The position numbers and the translations under genes are program-made. A DNA stretch of 64,000 bases from Conoideocrella luteorostrata (Eukaryota; Ascomycota; Sordariomycetes; Hypocreales; Clavicipitaceae): contig JASWJB010000175.1 in assembly GCA_032433595.1 (NCBI GenBank), forward strand, positions 26,382 to 90,381, in the 5' to 3' direction. Below the pieces are notes generated by a model. The model was not told the DNA's origin. It was given only the letters and a program-made list of their open reading frames with translations, and did not search any database. Positions 22,923 to 34,354 of the stretch are shown in pieces; within the stretch, counting starts at the first letter, position 1, and every line of letters starts with the position of its first letter.

Positions 22923-22982
22923 AGGCATATCGGTTCCGGAAAACTCATCTCCATATCCGGAGTCGTGTCTATCGTTTGGTAG

Positions 22983-24125
22983 GTGGAGGGTCTGATGGCA
23001 GCGAGCTTCCACGACGTCGAACAGCTGATCAACAATGCAGGTGGCCTGTTCATTTGGGCTGCGACTGCATGTCAATTAATTTATAAAGATAAGAAGAGGC
23101 AGGTCGTCAAAGACCGATTGTCCAGCATTCTTCAGAGTAGCGCTACTGTCATTGGCCCTGAGAAGCACCTCAACGAACTTTACAACACAGTCTTGAGACA
23201 CTCTATTCCTTCTGGGTACTCAGACCAGGAACAGGACAAGTTTTGTGCGGAGCTGAGAAATGTGCGTGGAAGGATTGTTGTTGTACTCTCTCCAATTTCT
23301 ACACACTCCTTGAGTATGCTTGGTAGTTTCTCCGAAGAGAACATTATCGAGACTTTAGAAGATCTTCATGCTATCTTAGATATTCCAGAAGATCGGTCCC
23401 AAGCCCTGCGCTTACACCACCCATCGTGTCGCGACTATTTTCTTAACCAAGAAAAATTTGTTGATTCGCGCTTCTGGGTGAGAGAGGAGGCAGCGCACTA
23501 CAGGCTGGTTGATGATTGTATCCGCATTATGTCCAACTCTCTGAATCGAGATATTTGCGGGCTTAAGGTTCCCGACACATTTGTCGCTGACATGGACAGA
23601 AGCCAAATAAATCAGAAGCTTCCCGCAGACGTTAAGTACGCATGTCTTTATTGGACCCAGTATCTCCAGAAAAGCGGCGCTCGGTCTTCCGATAACGACG
23701 GGGTTCATTGTGCATCTTCTTCATTGGCTTGAGGCCCTGAGCTGGATAGAAAAAATATCAGAAGCAGTCCTAGCGATTCTCTCTTTAGAGACAATTATTT
23801 CAGTAAGTGCTCTCCGTAAGATACCACGACGTTCAACTGAGTTATATGAAGGCCGACAATGCCCCTAATTTACAAGCGCTTGTTGAGGACGCAAAACAAT
23901 TCACCGTATATAACCGATCTGTGATTGAACAGTCGCCGCTACAACTGTACTGTTCAGCTCTTGTCTTTGCCCCTGAGAACAGTATCGTTAGACAACAATT
24001 TGTTCCACCGTGGTTTCAAAGGGAACGGAAAGTACAAGCACGTTGGAGTAAATTATTATGGCAAACACTGGAGGGCCGCTCGAACTTCGTGAAATCTGTG
24101 GCGTTCTCACCAGACGGCAAAAAAT
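22983..24125 (+). pseudogene. NACHT-WD40 (STAND/NLR) gene relic
   Basis: A fragment of a fungal NLR-type protein: the winged-helix part after the NACHT domain, plus the linker and start of the WD40 array. Diagnostic stretches are NAGGLFIWAATACQLI, LHAILDIPEDRSQALRLHHP, RDYFLNQEKFVDSRFWV, LNRDICGLKVPDT and KYACLYWTQYLQKSGA. The frame then breaks near 23700: the expected LLHWLEALSWIEKISEAVLA continues in another frame, and YNRSVIEQSPLQLYCSALVF in yet another from about 23830. One WD start remains (LEGRSNFVKSVAFSPDGK) and homology stops near 24125. There is no P-loop, no ATG and no WD array, so it cannot be a working NLR. Its end lies about 100 bp from the P450 stop. Confidence 0.85.
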
Positions 24126-24221
24126 TATATTACGTGTGGGTCGGGTGGGAGACCAAAGGATCACCACAGTTCCTTCATATCGAAGGTATTGAGGGCGCAA
24201 TTCAGCCACAAAGAGTAATGC

Positions 24222-26113
24222 TCAGAAGGAATCCAGATCAATCTCCTCTTGTCGCCTCCTGACATCCACCTTGACAGACACATCCGTTCCCAAGGTGAGT
24301 CCAAATCTCCGAGTTACTGGCTTTCTATCATGCAGCTTGAAATCGTACTTTAGCAAGATATGCACCAGCAGTATTTTAATCTCATTCGCTGCAAAGAAAC
24401 GACCCGGGCAGGCATGCTTGCCGTGCCCAAAGGCAAGGTGATCTGGGCCGGTCGTCACAAACTGAGCGGCGTTTTCTTGGCCCTCCAGCTTGCGCTTGTT
24501 GAACGATCGGGCGCCGTCCCATTTATTCGGATTTTCGTATACCGTCGCATCCCACATGCGATCTGATGAAACCGCACTGAGACTGCCCTTGGGAATGAAG
24601 GTCCCGTCGGGCAGTTTGACGTCCTCAGTGACTAACCGACGCATTGCCACTGATTGGATTTGTCAGTATTTGTTTCAGGGCACGAGCAGCGAATCACGAC
24701 CGGTTTTTCTCCATCTTAGAGTCCAGAAAACATTATGTGCGAAGACACTTACAAAGAGACACGGGCTTCATTCTCTGGCTTTCCTTGATGCAGCTGTCCA
24801 TGAGCTTCATGTTGTACAGAGTCGTCTTCTTCCATCCACCCTCCGACAAGCTCTGTATGCTCTCCTGCCGCAGAGGCTCAATGAATTCAGGATTTTGCGC
24901 AAGATCTCCAATCACTTGGCAGAGGAGGTCGGTTGTGGTGTGGATCGCCGCCGCGGAGAGAATAAGCTGCGCAAAAACAGGGTCGTACTCGTCGCCATTT
25001 GCCGCGGCCGCCTCAAACCATTCGATGGCGTCGTTGTATGGAATATAGTTCCCAGACGCTCGTTCACGCTTTCGTCTCTCCAGCACAGGCTCCATACACT
25101 GGCGGGCCTCTTTCAGGAGAGATGCGGCGTGGCGACAGCCGGGATGGAAGTACGACGCGATGCGTCGTAAAGGAGCCGGCCAGAGTCTCATCTGCTCGGC
25201 GGACGAGAAGCTGGCTACAGTGTACTCGCGGGTCACCCTGAGCCACTGTTCGTTACGGCACAGCTCGCTGCCGAGAAACACTCTCGAGGAGACGCGGGCG
25301 ACCAGGTGCAATACCATGTCTCTGGTGGTCAGGGTGTGCCATTCTATACCGATGGTCAGTCATGACTCATATTATGAATATCAACTGCAGGGGGAGGAAG
25401 GGGGAGGGCAATGCCCATGAATCCGCACCTTCGGCATCGGTCAAAACTGTCGCTACGGCGTGTGCAGACTCCTCATGAAGCGGCTTCGTTACTTTGTCTG
25501 GTCCAAAGGAACTACGAGTTAGTACTTGAATTGGAGGAAATTTCTTCCACCTGTCAGGGCAGGCTGGTAATCCTTACTCAAGGACTTAGTCAAGTCTCGC
25601 TGTACAACGGCCTTCAAGGTGTGCGAACCCCCTCGAAAGGCATCCAATCCATAGATTTGCGAAGGAATCAGCTAGCAGTTCATGGTTAGTTTTTTGGTTG
25701 ACAGTCAGCATATACGCATGGGTCACGCGCTCGCGTACCTGTCTAACGAACCCAGTAAAGTCAAACCGCTCGTCGTTGCGAATGTCGTTGGCGAACTCAG
25801 GAGGCAGGACAACGACTTCTGCAAATTCGGCCATGAACCTGAAGCATTTGTTGGGGAATTCTTCGTAAGCCTTGCTGAGTAGGCTACGTGCGCTGGTGAG
25901 AGCATGTAGCTTCCGCCTCGTGGCGGTAACTTCGAAGAAGTTCGGCGGGTTGACGAGGGGCACATTTGAGATGGGCTTCGTCAAGACACGAATCGCCAAG
26001 AGCGTCGTCGCAACAAGGACAAGTATGGAAGAGGCATAGTACTTGACCATGTGGTGGTCTGAAATATTAGGATACACCCGCGAGGTGATGTTGGAAGCTG
26101 AGTGCATGTCCAT
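24222..26113 (-). CDS. Cytochrome P450 monooxygenase, ent-kaurene-oxidase-like group
   Basis: A membrane-anchored microsomal P450. Five exons on the minus strand: 26113-25739, 25671-25578, 25497-25429, 25343-24753 and 24649-24222, giving 518 aa. An N-terminal anchor (YYASSILVLVATTLLAIRVL) precedes a proline region. The I-helix reads LSAAAIHTTTDLL, the ExxR helix KESQRMKP, and the heme loop FGHGKHACPGRFFA with the cysteine ligand. This heme loop, together with VAMRRLVTEDVKLPDGTFIP-like sequence, resembles fungal CYP68/CYP503-type oxidases of terpenoids. An ATG at 26212 would add 33 residues, but a TA-rich box lies immediately upstream of it, so the ATG at 26113 (context GCCATGG) is preferred. 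The next gene upstream is a Zn2Cys6 regulator in divergent orientation. Substrate unknown. Confidence 0.87.
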
Positions 26114-26215
26114 GGCGGCAGTGGTTCCCTCAAGCCGAGAGGAGGAAGGGGGGAGGAGGTGTAAAGCTTCTTGGAGTTGAAGGCCGTGGGCTGAGAAACT
26201 GGGATGGCTCATGGC

Positions 26216-26256
26216 CTATATATACACCTATATATATATATATGTATGTATGTATG
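26216..26256. promoter_or_regulatory. TA/TG-rich simple repeat, possible TATA region of the P450 gene
   Basis: A TATATA tract (interrupted by CACC) followed by four GTAT units lies about 105-140 bp upstream of the chosen P450 start. Seen on the minus strand it could act as a TATA region. It may equally be a neutral microsatellite. Confidence 0.5.
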
Positions 26257-27440
26257 AACCTCTAGTAACTAATACACGTCCAAAGGCAAGACATGGCAAG
26301 GCATCGCTCGTAAACATGCCAGCAACTGATGCGGGGGTCACATCGGGTCAATGGCTTTGTCACAGACTTCGGCGTCGGCAAGACCTCGCGCCGTGGATCG
26401 TCCGTTGCTCAGGGCTGTCTCAACCCTTTTACAAGTTGCCCAAATGAGCGACGGGTATTTAATGACGAAACACGTCAATTAGTGTATCATTACGGCTGAT
26501 CCTGGTAACGTGATGTGACAACGGGCACGTGTAAACGGACGTCATGCCATGGCACTTCTCGGGTTTTATTTCTGGCTATCAGGCAGCCTGTCAATGAGGC
26601 AGTGTATGATGAGATTCAAAGATCTTCAGCAGAGGTCTGGCCAGGCAGTTCAGATACGGTCGGGTGTACGGTTCCAACAACATTGGCATCGCGGTATACA
26701 CAGCCGCCGGTATAACCAGCATCCTGGTGGGCAGTGTATCATCAGTTCCCGGCTCTAATGTGTCATTCTGAGGGGCACAGACTAGCCTGGATGCTTTCAA
26801 GGGGGTGAATAACTAACTAGTGAGTTGTCTACGGAGTACCAGACTTACGACGATAGTTAGTAATAAACTTGGTTAGACGCAGTTTCCCATGGCTCAGCTC
26901 GGGCGAGACGGAGCCACCACCTCATCTACGGAGTACGTGAAACTAGAACCGTTCTTGCAAGTGCCGAGCCTAGTGAAATTCCACGGCCATGTCGTGTCCA
27001 CGATCCGTGCTGCCGTCAAAGCAAGTCGTACCAGAACCTGATATCCCTGCCTCGTTCCGCAGCCATCCTCCTTGGCTCCCACGCCAATGTTCCCACACTC
27101 CGCTCCGCATACCCCAGAACTATCTTCATATGTATGCCCAGCGCATGCACTCGGGTCCGAGGACAGACCCGCTGGTGGGGATGTGCTTAAGAGCCGGCTG
27201 CCGCGTCCATGCATCCATCAACTGAGATCGGACTTCGGACCACACAGCGCACATTTGCCGTCTCAGAGTGCGCGGATGTTCCGCCATTAAAGTCCGCCCA
27301 AATGTCCATCACTGCCCGCTCCCAACTCCGTCAGCATTTCAACAGTCACTCCCGTTGCATTTACTCTATCTACTTCGTACATTCAGCCGAAATTAGCCGC
27401 ATGCTTGGGTACGGTATATCTATTATTTTCTGTGGCAGCC
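26257..27440. other. Intergenic between divergent P450 and regulator genes
   Basis: No gene was supported. Two TACGGAGTA copies lie at 26830-26838 and 26927-26935, almost 100 bp apart in the same orientation. Confidence 0.5.
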
Positions 27441-29709
27441 ATGGGTCGGCAGTGGCGCCAGCGGCCGATTGCCTGCCAATCCTGCCGTAGACGCAAGATC
27501 CGATGTTCCCGCCAGTTTCCCTGCTCCAACTGCACTTCCCGTGGCGTCAAATGTGTACAGTTTTACGGTCCTCAGGAAGCCGGATCATCTGAACCCCCTC
27601 CTCAAGAACAGCATCCTGAACATGTCCCGGGGAAGCCGGACTCCGGGGGGGTTGTGGTTTCAAACGCAGACATCAAAGCCCGACTAGACAGGTTAGAAAA
27701 CTGGATCGCTGGTATCAACGGTCCGGGTCCAGGTCCAGGTTCAGTTCCAGGTCCCTCAGATGGTCATATTGATCGTCTTCGTCATCAGCCTTCTTCGCGC
27801 AATGCTCAGCCGATATCCCCAGCATTATCGTCCACCGCGCAACATCTAGCGGAGGATCTGTGGCTCGGCGGCGGCTTTATTTTCACAAAGGCTAAATATA
27901 TTGCCCCTGTAAGCCTTCGTTGCCGGTATATGATTTCTAGGTATGATGATATCAATCGGAGACTGACGGTGTCGTGTCCAAGGAAAACACCTTCTTCGAC
28001 GCAGGCGTTTATTATCATCTGTCCCCTATTAGACTCATCAAGAAGCCGTATTTTATCCTGCAAGATGTCACTCCCAGCCAGCTAGGACCAGGTTCGCGCC
28101 AGGTCTGCCTCGTTCTGCCTCTATATGACGAAGCATGTCTTATTGTACAATCGTTTACATCAGAGTGTGCCATTGTGAGCCCTACCATTCATGCTCCATC
28201 GTTGCTCAGCTCCGTGCAAGGCATCTATGCCAGCATACAGCAACAAACTCAGGTAGACCGGGATCATTTGCTTTTGTTCTTGTCCGTAATTGCTTCTGTA
28301 GCACACTCCTGCTCGCCTGGTGACGACATCTGCAAGCTATACTCCAGTCATGTGGAGGCGAACTTGCAGTGCCCCATATGGGCGGATGCTGCCTTTGCTC
28401 TGTCCGACGAGATAAAAAGACGCGGCCAGCCTAGTATTGTATGTCTGCAAGGCCAGACAATCACGTTCAAAGTATCCAGTTATGTGGAGGGGAGCTCGGT
28501 GCGAACTCGCAGCTTGTTGTCCACGTCTATTGCAATGGCGCGGGATATGGGCTTTCATCGCATCGACATGCCAGGAGAGAACGTCAACTTAGGTTCGCCC
28601 ACGGAGACTGAGATTGCGCGAAGATTGTGGTGGGATATTGTCATATTCGATTGGTGAGCAGCGGTCGAGTCCTTGAAACCTCCATGACCATTGTTCCATG
28701 GGCTAACAAGCATGCAAGGCTGTTTGCTGCATTCCCCGGGTCCCACGAGGGAGTTTACACCATAAATCCGCGACACATGGCTGTAAACAAGCCCAGCGTC
28801 ATTCAACACATCACACCAACTGGCGACGGGCAATCGTCCTCGCAGCGTAATGACCAGGAACAAACTGACGTGTCATACTTCCTGGAGCGTATCCGGCTTG
28901 CGGAGCTGGCTCGCGAATACGTCGATGGCTGCCCCCTGTCTCTCGCCAGCACAAGAGGCGGCAATCACGAAAGGCTCAAGGATTTCGACGTCAAGCTGAA
29001 TGCGTACCAGCAAAACTTGCCGAGTTATTTTTCGCTAACAGGGCCAGACGGCATATCAAAGTCGAGTACAGCCAAACACCCCTCGCTCATCCTTCGGTGC
29101 GTTCACATAAACTCTCTCGTATACATTGAACGATGCATTCTCCACATCCGATACTTTTCATATTCTACCATTGATCCAAAGTACGCCTTCTCCCGCACAG
29201 CATGTTTCGAATGCGCACGGGACATCATCCGCATGCACAGAAACATCAGGCTGGACCATGCGTGGATTCTTCCGAGACTGAAAGCAACCACGTTCCTCCG
29301 AACTCTGCTGCTAGCCGGCGCCGTGTTCCTGCTGGACGTCTGCTCCGGGACCGAGATGCGTAATTTGCAGAGGGAACGGCCAGAGATGCTCGAAGCCTGG
29401 AGGTTCATGAACGAGATGCAAGACGGTTCGGATCTCGTAGAGCAGTTCTCCGAATTCGCGACACAGATGCTCAGAAAGTACGGGGTCTCCCAGTCCATCG
29501 TGTCAGCGCTGGCTCAGGAGTTGCCTTACAAAGCGGATCACAGTGGCAACCCTCAGCCACCCAATGGTCCCAGTGAGAGGGCGCAATCGGACGGGTTGAG
29601 TATGCCGATGGATATCGGACAGCGCTGGCAGACGCTTGATGCGGATTTTGATTTGAAATCTATGAGTTGGGACAATGTTTTGTGGGGATTTGATACCATT
29701 ATGATGTGA
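27441..29709 (+). CDS. Zn2Cys6 fungal transcription factor with fungal-specific TF domain
   Basis: A nuclear DNA-binding regulator. Three exons: 27441-27908, 27962-28653 and 28719-29709, giving 716 aa. The binuclear zinc cluster is at residues 12-38 with spacing C-x2-C-x6-C-x5-C-x2-C-x6-C, close to the N-terminus. A coiled-coil-like linker (IKARLDRLENWIAGI) follows. The middle homology region begins at KENTFFDAGVYYHL and contains MARDMGFHR and EIARRLWWDIVIFDW, hallmarks of the Fungal_trans domain. The first intron must end at the AG of 27960-27961 because earlier acceptors lead into an in-frame TGA. It lies head-to-head with the P450 gene and could control it; this is only a positional inference. 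Confidence 0.88.
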
Positions 29710-30314
29710 TTTTTCGCAGCCCATCATTTGAGCATTACAAAGAGAGCGGACAGCTATACTAGGAAGATAACCAAAAGAGGAGACGAAATTACGAGCAGTG
29801 ATAGATGCCGTGGGATTGTGGCTGGCTAGTATAGCTGTCAAACCCTTATTTGTAAGTTAAGCCGTAAACTGGTAGTGTGTCCTCATCCGGAGCCTTGCTT
29901 CTACGTCTATTATGATTGAATTGCTTTATTGAAGTGCACAGTAAATCGATGAGCGTCGGGCAAGCTGTCAGATCATTTGATCTCATTACACGTGAGGTCT
30001 CTACGAATTACGGAAGGCCTCTGCAAGAACCCTTCACAGAGTTTACGGAGAGTTGCTGGTTGTGTCAGACCCGGTATACATGAGTTGCCAGTGTGTGCTT
30101 TGGGTCGACAAAGTAGAAATGCAGAAGAGGAAGAAAAGACTTAGGAAGAACATCGTTTCTGGTTCGAGCATCTACCCTATGGCATCGTGACAACCCTCGC
30201 AGTGACGATCCCGCATCACCAACATACATTTAAGTGAGCGACGAGTGCGAACAATCTCCATTCTTAATTCTCTATGTCATGACGTCGATCATTTCCTCAT
30301 AAGCCCACATTCTA
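29710..30314. other. Intergenic between convergent genes
   Basis: The 3' flanks of the regulator and KAP120. Nothing else was recognised. Confidence 0.6.
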
Positions 30315-33300
30315 TCATAGTCTCGCCGCGGTAGCCAGGTCCCTAAATTTCCTGAGTACATCTTCATCCACATTCACAGCCCACTGCGACTCAAACGCAG
30401 CCTCGCCACCAACTCTGGCCACGAGGTCTTGAAGTCTGGTAGTCACAAAATCCAACGAAGAGACCGAGTGGACGGGGTCTTTGGCTTTGGTTTGCTGCTC
30501 CAAAATGCTCTTGGGTGTATCAAACTCCGTCGTTTCCAGGTCGCGCCATATGAGAGTGTCGGGGCCATTGGTAACCCCTTCTTGGACTTCGATGATGACG
30601 AGGGTCCACATGTCAAAGTAGTCTTGTAGTTTGGCAAGAGTAAGATCTTGCATAGGCGACGGGAGCTCTAACAGTCTGGTAAGACCAAACAAGTACAGCT
30701 TCAGCCGTTCGGGGTGGTCCATACTGGAAAGATAGGAGAACCATTCTGATGAGAGCCAGGGCCAAACTTGATCCAAGCCACCAAATGCTGTGAGCATTTG
30801 CACGAACATGTTCGGCTCAGCTAGTGCTAATCGTGCGAGAATGGCAAAGTAGTCTCCCTCCGTGACGGTGTTGAGCTTGCTGATCTTTCTGTTAGGCCCT
30901 GTGGTTTGATTTGCCTCCCATGCATCGTGGAGATTGGCCATGATTTTATTCATGAAGCCCGTTTCGAGCATGTCTTGAACAATAACGGAGATACCGTTTG
31001 GTCCGCCAATCTCAGTGGCCGCCCGGATGAGATACTCTATGCATAGAGTACCAACACGGACTTGTTCTCGACTATTGGAATCCAGTGTGCCTGACAGTGC
31101 TGCTAGCGTCGGCCGGCGCAGGTTGTCCTCCAGCATAGCTGAAGGGGCGATGAGAACATATGACTCTATGGCGATGAGGGCTTGCGATGCAGTGTGTGAT
31201 TGATATTCCAGTAAGGGAAGGGCCATTTCAGCAAGACCAATAACTTCAGGGGCTAGAGGCGCTTTGCTCTGCATGAGAATCGCGTTCCACAACTCGAGTG
31301 CCTCGTCGATGAGGTGTACATGAAGATCAGACCCTCGGCGCGCGGCCTCGGACAGCAAAGGGATCATTAAGTTTTGATATCGCTGCGACGTATGACCCAT
31401 GCTCATGACCAGCGCGGAAAAGATCGCAATGACAGCCTGTTTGATCATGTATTCCTCATTCCCGGAACTCTGCCAGACATTCGGGAGCGCCGACATTAAC
31501 TGATCGCCGAATTGCGAAACTTGTTCCTCCATACGCATCACCAATATTCGGACAGACTCCAAAATTGCTAGTTTTGTCTCATCGACATCTACATTTTGTA
31601 CGAGTTGTATGAGCTGAGACAGGACATCAGCAGTATAAGGCAAGAAAGCCTCCACACTAAAGCCAAGTTCATCCGTAATCCACCTCAGCTGCCTTGCTGC
31701 GGTGATCCGTACGACCAAATCGTTGGTGTCGTCATTGGGATTCAAAAAGTGTTGGAAGATCTGGTAAACCAGCGGTCTGCTGATGTCTGCCAATTTAACC
31801 GGTGCCCATTGACTAATGAGGATCGCTACGCGTCTTCGCAGAACTTTGTACAGCCCCCCTTGTTGCTGAGCGTCGTGCGCTATGGTCGATGAAAGCATAT
31901 CATCAAAGTCGAACACTTCCGAAACATGAGCAGCAGCCAAGCCCATAGCCGTATACACCGCTTCCTTGGTGGCAATGTCGGATTGTGGTGATTGTGCCGT
32001 TTGGAAATATGAGAGCAAAGGGGGTATAATTAGTTGTTTGAAATTTGTAAGCAGGTCCAGAAATAATTTCTCTGCACAAGGGCGAACCTCCCACTCATAA
32101 GCATTTCCCTCATTCTGCTCTTGCTGTTCCCATTCCTCAGGGTCTTCCTCCCACAGCTCAAGATCCGAGCGCCTGAAGACGAACAGGTGTGTTATGATTG
32201 AATTGACAATCTGGATAACTAAGTCATCTTTGAGCAGCTCTGCCTTGATAAGGTTTCGGGCCTGTGCCTGCTCTGCCTTGGTCTCGGGCGTTCGATACTT
32301 GAAGGACTGGGCAGGCTGAAAGGCTATTCTGACGCAAGCGCGGAGAAGAAGTAAGCCTCTCAGCGCCAACCGCTCCTGCAGAGGACCTTCGATTTTGGCT
32401 TTAGATGAGCTGGCATTCCCAGCGCCCTGACGAATGCCACCGGATGAGTCGAAGACTTCACCGAATTTCGAAACCAGATCCCAGTATGCATGGACGAGTG
32501 GAAGAGAGTTGGGTAGAATACAGAAACTTGCTGCGTGCTGCTCGGCCATATCTATGTGCAGTTTAGTAAATTGCATCAAGCTCTTACCCACTACATCCTG
32601 ATAATTTGACGGGATTGTCGAGCCTTGGTTAAAAATGCTGAGCAGTTGGCCAAACTGGTTTTGAGACAGTGTCCAAAAACCTTCGACCGATTTGTCAGTA
32701 TGAGGCCTCTCGTATCCAACAATAACTAGCCGCCGAAGGATCTTAAGCGCCACCAGACCGTTCAGCATCGCCATATTGGCATCGTGTTCTGCACCTTGAG
32801 TATTATTGAGAATTGATAACCACAGAGCAGACTTCTCTGAGTATATCTCGCTCAGAACATAAACAATCTCAGGCGTGACTGACTGCAAAGCTGTTTGTGA
32901 CTTCCTCAAGCGGGCGGTGCCCAGCTCTTTGACGACTCGTAGTAGCATTTGGAGAGTTCCATACAACTGCTGCTGATTTCCGTTTTTGCTGGAACGCAAC
33001 AGCTCAATTATACTAGGCAGGGCATCGGGCCAGTCTACCGGGTAGTCGATTCTAACTACCTTGGCTACCACAAGCGCGTTGAGCACGGCGAGATTTCGTT
33101 CTTCTTCGTCAATGGTCCCTTGGAACAATCGAGACCGGATCAAGTTCTTTTCGTCCGGTTTTATACTATTCTTCGCCTGGGCAAATAATCTCCAATACTT
33201 GTCGATCCCATTCTTCAGCTGAATTACGGCTAGAAACCGAATATCACTGGGAACTGACTTATCGAGATAGACGCCCTAAAGGATAGAAGGACCAACCATT

Positions 33301-33510
33301 AGCGTGCCGTCTATTTTTAGCAAAGGCAGAGACATGTTGAAATACCTGCAGAGACGAGTAGTAGCCAGTCGTCTGCTCCCAAGATGAGAGTTGCTGTCCA
33401 GCAGCATGTCTTTGGGCGTACTCTTGGGAAGTGGCGGATTGTAATGCCCGACACAGGTTCTCCAGACTCAGAGGGCTGGCCTCGCCAGGGACTTCAATGG
33501 CAAAGCTCAT
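30315..33510 (-). CDS. KAP120: Importin-beta family karyopherin, Kap120 / importin-11 type
   Basis: A nuclear transport receptor built of HEAT repeats that binds Ran-GTP through its N-terminal importin-beta domain. Two exons, 33510-33346 and 33275-30315, give 1041 aa, the usual length of Kap120/importin-11. The importin-beta N-terminal domain includes LENLCRALQSATSQEYAQRHAAG, then GVYLDKSVPSDIRFLAVIQLKNGIDKYW; the family motif IKPDEKNLIRSRLF follows. An acidic loop (EDPEEWEQQEQNEGNAYEWEVRPCAEKLF) is characteristic of this subfamily. In yeast Kap120 imports ribosome assembly factors such as Rpf1. It diverges from the mitochondrial threonyl-tRNA synthetase gene. Confidence 0.92.
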
Positions 33511-34354
33511 GACTGCCTTGCTTCCACGACTTAGAACCGTCTGTGGGTTGTACTCGCCAGGCTATAGATGGCCTGCAGAGGGAACAGCCGCGTTCACATC
33601 CGGGTCTCAATAGCAGGTGCAAGAAGACAAGGCGGTAGGCAGGGCTTGAATTTTGAAGTCCATTGAATGTCCCACTGGCAGTTTGGTGGGGTTTCTTGCT
33701 CTAGTTCTTCTGGCGCCGCCTTTTGCTGCTGCCGGGATCCATGTGGGAATCGAGGGGTAGTTAACTGGCGGACTTGCGCATTAGGTCCTGTCCACGGGCC
33801 AAGATGCAATCAATCAACGCGCCGTATTAGGGGAATGTGACTGGCACTACTCACGACAACAAAACAATAGAATGCCAGTCTTTCTGCGGGGTTCAAAATC
33901 CGGCTGCCATTATTATTCGTGCATGGTGAAGATAGTCGACAGGTGTTTTGGTACACAGCTGAACAGGTGGTGCGACACCGGCCGTCCAATGCAACCAGCT
34001 GGTATAAGTGACATTGCGTGAAGAACTCATGTCTGTGGAGAGCATGATATGCATGTCCCGTACCAAAATTATCCTCCGTCTTTACACACTGAGATTGACT
34101 GTCAGCGCAGGAAGGAAATGCGATAACAAATTGATCGTATTCTTGGCAGGGAGGGGAGGGCAGATGCGACATGTGCACCAACTCGTCTCGAGGTGGACCC
34201 TTGAACAGCGCAGTGGATTTATGCCACTTCGAGTAATAAGCTGAATAGCCCGTCTCAAGTTTCTGTCCTATTTTCTTGCGCCAACCAGTTATTGCCCTCA
34301 CGCCAGCACTCTCAATCGCGGCCCTGGCTGCCGCCATTGAGCGCTGCAATCACC
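33511..34354. other. Divergent promoter region, no gene seen
   Basis: An 844-bp spacer between KAP120 and MST1. A frame on the minus strand (33810-34349) overlaps the MST1 leader and has no features of a real gene. Confidence 0.55.

Noticed and set aside
26114..26212. 33-residue extension of the P450 (ATG at 26212)
   Set aside because: The ATG lies just below a TA-rich box, too close for a leader, and the extension is atypical before the membrane anchor.
33810..34349. 179-residue frame on the minus strand
   Set aside because: Overlaps the KAP120/MST1 divergent promoter; cysteine/serine-rich and without a recognisable motif.
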